This document shows, piece after piece, positions 6,273-10,164 of a DNA stretch of 10,164 bases. The DNA is taken from assembly GCA_035650495.1 (NCBI GenBank), contig DASRHK010000082.1, forward strand, positions 1 to 10,164. The letters are read 5' to 3'. The translations under genes and the position numbers were made by a program. Source of the stretch: DASRHK01 sp035650495. Lineage in GTDB: Bacteria; Pseudomonadota; Gammaproteobacteria; Nevskiales; Nevskiaceae. A model generated the notes under the pieces. It was not told the DNA's origin, did not search any database, and saw only the letters and a program-made list of their open reading frames with translations. Positions within the stretch are counted from its first letter, which is position 1, and each line of letters starts with the position of its first letter.

Positions 6273-8348
6273 TCACCAGACCTTGCAAGGTTTCGGGTTC
6301 ACCATCGGGGCATTGGATTTGCATGCGAACGCGCCGCGGAACTCCGGCATGTTCGCAACGACACCGTTGATGCGATAGCGACCCGGCGAGTGCGGATTGG
6401 TCAGCGCGAGCTCGCGCTGACGCTCCACCGTGATGTTCTCGCATGCCCATTGCCCGAGCCCGATGAAGAAGCGCTGATCCGGCGTGAAGCCGTCGAGCAG
6501 GCGATGATCCTGGTTCGCCGTCGCCGCCTTCCACGCGATGTAGGCGAGCACCGTGCCGCCGAGATCGGCGATGTCTTCGCCTTCGGTGAGCTTGCTGTTG
6601 ATCTTGAGCTCGTCGATCGCGGTGTAGCCGCCGTACTGATCGACGATGCACTGCGCGCGATTCTCGAAGCCCTTCGCGTCGGCCTTGGTCCACCAGTCCT
6701 TGAGATTGCCCTGGGCATCGAACTGCCGGCCTTCGTCGTCGAAGCCGTGGGTGAGCTCATGCCCGATGGTCGAGCCCGTATTGCCGTAGTTCGGCGCGTC
6801 GTCCATCTTCGCGTCGTAGAGCGGCGGCTCGAGCACGCCCGCCGGGAAGTTGATGTCGTTCATCTGCGGGTTGTAGTAGGCGTTCACCGTCGGCGGCGTC
6901 ATGCCCCATTCGGTGCGGTCGACCGGCTTGCCGATCTTGGCGAGCTGCCGATGCTGCTCGAACTGCGTCGCGCGCTCCGCGTTGCCGAGGAAGTCGTCGC
7001 GCTCGATCACCACCGAGCTGTAATCGCGCCAGCGATCCGGATAGCCGACCTTGTTGACCACGGCATGCAGTTTCCCGATCGCGCGCTTCTTCGTGGTCGC
7101 GCTCATCCAGTCGAGCCGCTCGATCTCCTGCTGCATCGCCTTCTCGATCTCCGCGGTCATCTCGACCGTCTTCTTCTTGAGCTCCGGCGAGAACGCGCGC
7201 GCGACGAACTCCTGGCCGAGCGCCTCGCCGAGCTGCTCGTCGACGTAGCCGACGCAGCGCTTCCAGCGCGGCTTGAGCTCCTTGGTGCCGCGCAGCTTGC
7301 GGCCGTAGAAATCGAACTCCTCGTTGACGAAGTCCGACGACAGCAGCGACGCCGAGGCGTTGACCACGTGCCAGCGCAGATAAGTCTTGAGCTCCGCGAG
7401 GCTGCGCGTCTTCAGCTGGTGATCCATCTCGCGATAGAACTTCGGCTCGGCCACGTTGAAGCTGTTCAGATGCTTCTCGCCGAGCGCGTCGAGATAGGCC
7501 GCCCAGTCGAACGACGGCGTCAGCTTCTGCAGGCCCTTGCGGCTGTACTTGTGCAAGAGCTTGTGCGGGTCGCGCTTCTCGACGTTGGTGAGCGAGGCTT
7601 TCGCGAGCGCGGTCTCGATCGACATCACCGTCGCGGCCTCGGCCTGGGTCTGCTCCGGCTTGTCGCCGAGCAGCGCGAACATGTTGCGCACGTGCTGCGC
7701 GTACTGCTCGCGCAGCTCCACCGACTTCTTGTCCGTGCGCGTGTAGTAGTCGCGATCGGGCAGCCCGATGCCGCCGGCGACCGCGAACGCGATCACGCTC
7801 TCGGAGTTCTCGAAATCCTGATTCGAGCTGAAGCCGAACAGGATGCCGCCGTCGCCGGATTTCAGATGCTCGCCGGCGATCAGCGGCGCGAGCTGCTTCT
7901 TGGCCTTGATCGCGTCGATCGCCGCGAACTCCGGCGCGATCGGCTTCGCACCGAGCTTCTCGATCGCCGACTCGTCCATGCACGCGGCGAAGTAGTCGCC
8001 GATCTTCTGCTGCGCCGCCGTGCGGCCCGCCTTGTTCGCGGCGAGATCGGCAAGGATGCCCCAGAGGAAGCGCTGATTGTCGTTGTAGAGCTTGCCGTAG
8101 ACGCTCCACGCCGACTGATCGCTCGGGATCGGATTGCTCTTCATCCAGCCGCCGCAGACGTACTGATAGAAGTCGGTGCACGGATCGGCAGTGGGATCCA
8201 TGTTGGCGAGGTCGAGGCTCGGCGAGTAGGGCAGCGCGTCCAGCGGCTTCTCGCCGGTCGGGCTCGAGGTGAGCGTCTTGCGCGAGGGGCCGCCGGCGCA
8301 GGCGACGACGATCATGCAGGCAATGGCAAGCGACAAGTGCAGGCGCAT
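6273..8348 (-). CDS. M13 family (neprilysin/PepO-like) zinc metallopeptidase, lipoprotein
   Basis: A zinc endopeptidase of family M13, which usually cleaves oligopeptides. The 691-residue precursor has a lipoprotein signal: a short basic N-terminus, a hydrophobic core and lipobox VVAC with Cys17. Ala at +2 is consistent with outer-membrane sorting. The mature N-terminal region has DPCTDFYQYVCGGW (55-68), typical of M13. The catalytic domain carries substrate-binding NAYYN (489-493), zinc site HELTH (530-534; His530, Glu531, His534), and GEDIADLGG (590-598) with third ligand Glu591 and Asp595. HSPGRYR (653-659) supplies the expected His and Arg, and the protein ends in CKVW, close to the family's C-terminal CxxW. 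Length is standard and all key residues are present, so it should be active. The ATG at 8348 gives the signal peptide; upstream GGAA is a weak Shine-Dalgarno. Hemerythrin follows 35 bases downstream, and an NTF2-like gene diverges 47 bases upstream. Confidence 0.97.
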   Translation of the reverse strand: MRLHLSLAIACMIVVACAGGPSRKTLTSSPTGEKPLDALPYSPSLDLANMDPTADPCTDFYQYVCGGWMKSNPIPSDQSAWSVYGKLYNDNQRFLWGILADLAANKAGRTAAQQKIGDYFAACMDESAIEKLGAKPIAPEFAAIDAIKAKKQLAPLIAGEHLKSGDGGILFGFSSNQDFENSESVIAFAVAGGIGLPDRDYYTRTDKKSVELREQYAQHVRNMFALLGDKPEQTQAEAATVMSIETALAKASLTNVEKRDPHKLLHKYSRKGLQKLTPSFDWAAYLDALGEKHLNSFNVAEPKFYREMDHQLKTRSLAELKTYLRWHVVNASASLLSSDFVNEEFDFYGRKLRGTKELKPRWKRCVGYVDEQLGEALGQEFVARAFSPELKKKTVEMTAEIEKAMQQEIERLDWMSATTKKRAIGKLHAVVNKVGYPDRWRDYSSVVIERDDFLGNAERATQFEQHRQLAKIGKPVDRTEWGMTPPTVNAYYNPQMNDINFPAGVLEPPLYDAKMDDAPNYGNTGSTIGHELTHGFDDEGRQFDAQGNLKDWWTKADAKGFENRAQCIVDQYGGYTAIDELKINSKLTEGEDIADLGGTVLAYIAWKAATANQDHRLLDGFTPDQRFFIGLGQWACENITVERQRELALTNPHSPGRYRINGVVANMPEFRGAFACKSNAPMVNPKPCKVW

Positions 8349-8395
8349 GGCGAGTTCCGTGTCCGTTTTCAGGCGGCCAGCATAAACTGAACGTC
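8349..8395. promoter_or_regulatory. Short divergent promoter region (M13 peptidase / NTF2-like gene)
   Basis: Only 47 bases separate the two divergent starts, so promoters for both genes must overlap here or extend into coding sequence. TAAACT (about 8385-8390) on the plus strand and TATGCT-like bases on the minus strand are weak -10 candidates, without a convincing -35 partner. No strong inverted repeat is visible. Confidence 0.35.
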
Positions 8396-8926
8396 ATGGC
8401 ACTTTCTCCTGAGCAGGTCGAAGCCCGCGCGGCAGCGATGCAGGCTGCATTCGTCGAAGCGGCGCGCCGCAACGAATGGGGCTGGATCGCGGATGCGTTC
8501 TACGCGCCGAACTGCACGTATCTCTGCGAGTACGGCGGCACCATGCGCGTGTTTGCGAAAAGTCGCGCCGAGATCAAGGCGACGCATTACGGCCGCGAGA
8601 TGATGGTCGGCTGGGAAGGCTGGTCGTTCCCGATCGAGCGCTACACCACGCACGGCAACCAGATCATCACGCACTGGTGGAATCGCGGGCCGGGCAAGCG
8701 TGCCGACGGCAGCTTCTTCCAGACGCCGGGCGTGTCCTTCATCACCGTCGGCGACGACGGTCTCTTCACCGATCAGCTCGACTTGTTCGACCTCGCGCAC
8801 CAGATGCATCTGTGCGACGAGCTCGAGGCCGCGGGACTGCTCTCGCCGAAGCTGAAGGAGAACTGGGTCGTGCCGATGAAGCGCAAGCTGATCGGGATGC
8901 TCTCGCTCAACCTGCCGAAGCCGTGA
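8396..8926 (+). CDS. NTF2/SnoaL-like cone-fold protein
   Basis: A 176-residue soluble protein without signal peptide or membrane segment, recognised as a nuclear transport factor 2-like (SnoaL-type) small cone-shaped alpha+beta domain. An N-terminal helix (about 5-28, VEARAAAMQAAFVEAARR) leads to WIADAFYAPNCTYLCEYGG (30-48), which fits the helix followed by the first strand. Strands WSFPIERYTTHGNQIITHWWNRGP (split at the hairpin near residue 87) and SFFQTPGVSFITVGDDGLF follow, and then a helical C-terminal extension (about 131-170). Relatives are enzymes, stress proteins or binding domains, and nothing here fixes the reaction. Possible acid/base residues such as Asp, His and Tyr line the region, but no catalytic set is certain. 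The ATG at 8396 lacks a strong Shine-Dalgarno. The next gene starts 4 bases after its stop. Confidence 0.75.
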   Translation: MALSPEQVEARAAAMQAAFVEAARRNEWGWIADAFYAPNCTYLCEYGGTMRVFAKSRAEIKATHYGREMMVGWEGWSFPIERYTTHGNQIITHWWNRGPGKRADGSFFQTPGVSFITVGDDGLFTDQLDLFDLAHQMHLCDELEAAGLLSPKLKENWVVPMKRKLIGMLSLNLPKP

Positions 8927-8930
8927 GCCG

Positions 8931-9443
8931 ATGCTCTTCCGCGCCGTTGGCCATCTGATCGATCGCGTGTTCATCGTCGCGGTCGCGATCGCCGCGGCGC
9001 AGTTCCCGATCTTCTACGCCGATTACGCGAACACGCTCGCCGGCGCGACTGCAGAAGCCAAGACGCGCTACGACGAGCTCGAGCGCGCGGCCGATCGCCA
9101 GCATCTCTCGGTCGACGCGTTCATCGAGCATCACTTGTCGAATCCCGATGCGGCGATCCGTGAATCCGGCGACATCCATCGCACGACGGTCACGCGCTAC
9201 AAGAATCTGCAGGCGGCGCTGGACGACGTGCGAGGCGCAGAGATCTGGCGCAAGCCCGTGGTGATCGCGCAGCGCTGGGATCCCGCGATCGCGCGCGCGA
9301 CGACGTTCGAGCCGGGATTGCCGATGACGAGCGAAGGGTTGATCTTCGGCTTCGCGGGATTGCTGATCGCCGCGCTGCTCGGCGCCGGCACGCGCGGTGT
9401 CTATCGCCGTGCGAGCGGACGGCACTACGTTCCGGCGCGCTGA
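8931..9443 (+). CDS. DUF2937-like membrane protein with two transmembrane helices
   Basis: A 170-residue inner-membrane protein that I recognise as resembling the uncharacterised DUF2937 family, with one helix near each end. Helix 1 (about 13-29, RVFIVAVAIAAAQFPIFY) is followed by a long polar region (30-133) with helical, charged stretches such as EAKTRYDELERAADR. Helix 2 (about 136-153, LIFGFAGLLIAALLGAG) is followed by a short basic tail (YRRASGRHYVPAR). By the positive-inside rule both ends are probably cytoplasmic, with the central region in the periplasm. It starts 4 bases after the NTF2-like gene's stop and is almost certainly co-transcribed with it. Its stop lies 7 bases from the convergent SurE stop, leaving no room for an ordinary terminator between them. 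Function is unknown. Confidence 0.75.
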   Translation: MLFRAVGHLIDRVFIVAVAIAAAQFPIFYADYANTLAGATAEAKTRYDELERAADRQHLSVDAFIEHHLSNPDAAIRESGDIHRTTVTRYKNLQAALDDVRGAEIWRKPVVIAQRWDPAIARATTFEPGLPMTSEGLIFGFAGLLIAALLGAGTRGVYRRASGRHYVPAR

Positions 9444-9450
9444 TCGCTCG

Positions 9451-10164
9451 TCACTTCGGCAACTCCAGCTCCCAGCGCTCGATCGGCTTCAGGCTTTCGC
9501 GCGACGTCCAGTCGATGGTGAGCGGCGCGATCGTCACGTAACCCTCGGCGTAGAACGCGGTGTCGCGATCGGGCAGCAGCTCGGTCGCGCGCTTGAGGAT
9601 CGGCTTGACGACGTCGCCCCTGGTCTCGAAATGATCGAGCAGGTAGAGCGAATCGCCCATCGACGCGACCTTCACGCCTTTCGGATTGCCGGGCGGGATG
9701 TTGACGTTCAACAACGTGTACGGCGCGAGACCTTCCTTCATCGCGCGCTCGACGATCTTCGCCGCGATCTGCGCCGACACCGCGTACTCCTTGCGCCCCG
9801 AATCCTGCGAGAACGCGATTGCCGGGATCTTCGCGAGCGCACCCTCGACCGCTGCGCCGACCGTGCCGGAATACAAGCTGCCGACGCCGACGTTGGTGCC
9901 GCGGTTGATGCCGGAGACGACCAGATCGAACTTCTGATCGGGCGACAGCCAGTACACCGCGGCGAGCACGCAATCCGCGGGCGTGCCGTCGATCGCGGTG
10001 CCGAAGGGCTTGCCGTCGTGCTCGACCGGGATCGGCTTCGGCAGGCTGCCGAGGATCGTCGTCGAATGACTCTTGCCCGACTGATCCGTCTTCGGCGCGA
10101 CGACGATCACTTCGCCGAGCGGCTTCATCGCCTCGGCGAGCGCCGCGATCCCGGGCGCGTCGAT
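9451..10164 (-). CDS. surE: SurE-family 5'/3'-nucleotidase (survival protein), N-terminus cut by the window edge
   Basis: A metal-dependent phosphatase of the SurE fold, acting on nucleoside monophosphates and sometimes short polyphosphates. The 237 visible residues begin IDAPGIAALAEA, which directly follows the metal-binding NDDG of the family, so only the extreme N-terminus (NDDG and what precedes it) is missing. Seen in order: the VVAPKTDQSGKSHS loop with the conserved Ser (visible residue 29), DGTPADCV, the active-site Asn in SGINRGTNVG (84-93), and YSGTVGAAVEG just after, which lines the site. The C-terminal part (LLNVNIPP onward) is typical. The loop wording APKTDQSGKS differs from the APDRxRSG form usual in proteobacterial SurE, suggesting a divergent or paralogous copy. 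The gene downstream is the convergent DUF2937-like gene, so pcm does not follow as in the classical cluster. A true start cannot be assigned; an internal ATG at 10128 is not it. Confidence 0.93.
   Translation of the reverse strand: MDAPGIAALAEAMKPLGEVIVVAPKTDQSGKSHSTTILGSLPKPIPVEHDGKPFGTAIDGTPADCVLAAVYWLSPDQKFDLVVSGINRGTNVGVGSLYSGTVGAAVEGALAKIPAIAFSQDSGRKEYAVSAQIAAKIVERAMKEGLAPYTLLNVNIPPGNPKGVKVASMGDSLYLLDHFETRGDVVKPILKRATELLPDRDTAFYAEGYVTIAPLTIDWTSRESLKPIERWELELPK

Noticed and set aside
6267..8390. Long open frame of about 700 codons on the plus strand, antisense to the M13 peptidase
   Set aside because: Its translation is Arg/Leu/Val-rich with no recognisable domain, while the opposite strand has an intact M13 peptidase with all catalytic motifs. 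Long antisense frames are expected where third positions are mostly G or C.
9436..9460. Possible bidirectional terminator between the DUF2937-like gene and surE
   Set aside because: Only 7 bases separate the stops, and no stem with a T-run is visible there.
1..10164. Defence system, mobile element, CRISPR array or prophage
   Set aside because: No transposase, integrase, nuclease-helicase set, direct-repeat array, tRNA or att-like repeats were seen; all genes are ordinary chromosomal families with uniform base composition.

Overview
The window is ordinary-looking chromosomal DNA of a GC-rich Gram-negative bacterium. Signs of an outer membrane are a lipoprotein-type M13 peptidase and a small barrel-like exported protein. 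Codons end mostly in G or C, and GTG and TTG starts occur. Gene style suggests a proteobacterium, perhaps near Xanthomonadales, but this is an impression from protein wording and not a demonstrated placement. No tRNA, rRNA, CRISPR array, insertion sequence, phage gene or plasmid function was seen. Coding density is very high, and the longest gap between genes is 90 bases.

Layout. (1) Positions 1-1876, minus strand: a tightly packed set read in the order EamA/DMT permease, alkyladenine DNA glycosylase (AAG/Mpg) and a cation diffusion facilitator cut by the window edge. (2) Positions 1877-1966: the divergent control region, with a perfect 12-bp palindrome. (3) Positions 1967-5651, plus strand: an apparent three-gene operon of overlapping frames. 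It encodes a fused double ABC permease, its ATPase with an extra C-terminal AAA-associated domain, and a small secreted, probably outer-membrane barrel protein. No substrate-binding protein is present. (4) Positions 5605-8348, minus strand: an M13 (neprilysin/PepO) lipoprotein peptidase followed by a hemerythrin HHE protein. The hemerythrin gene's Shine-Dalgarno is buried in a 7-bp intercistronic hairpin, and its 3' end overlaps the barrel gene convergently by 47 bases. (5) Positions 8396-9443, plus strand: an NTF2/SnoaL-like protein and a DUF2937-like two-helix membrane protein 4 bases apart. (6) Positions 9451-10164, minus strand: a SurE-type phosphatase cut at its N-terminus by the window edge.

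How the genes work together. The most system-like unit is the ABC operon (3). Its permease and ATPase resemble the nitrate/sulfonate/taurine (NitT/TauT) class, but its third gene is an envelope protein where a binding protein might be expected, so the substrate and even the direction of transport are open. The second point of interest is the predicted translational coupling of hemerythrin to the M13 peptidase. Everything else consists of recognised families in tight but functionally mixed clusters. I did not find a clearly new biological system.
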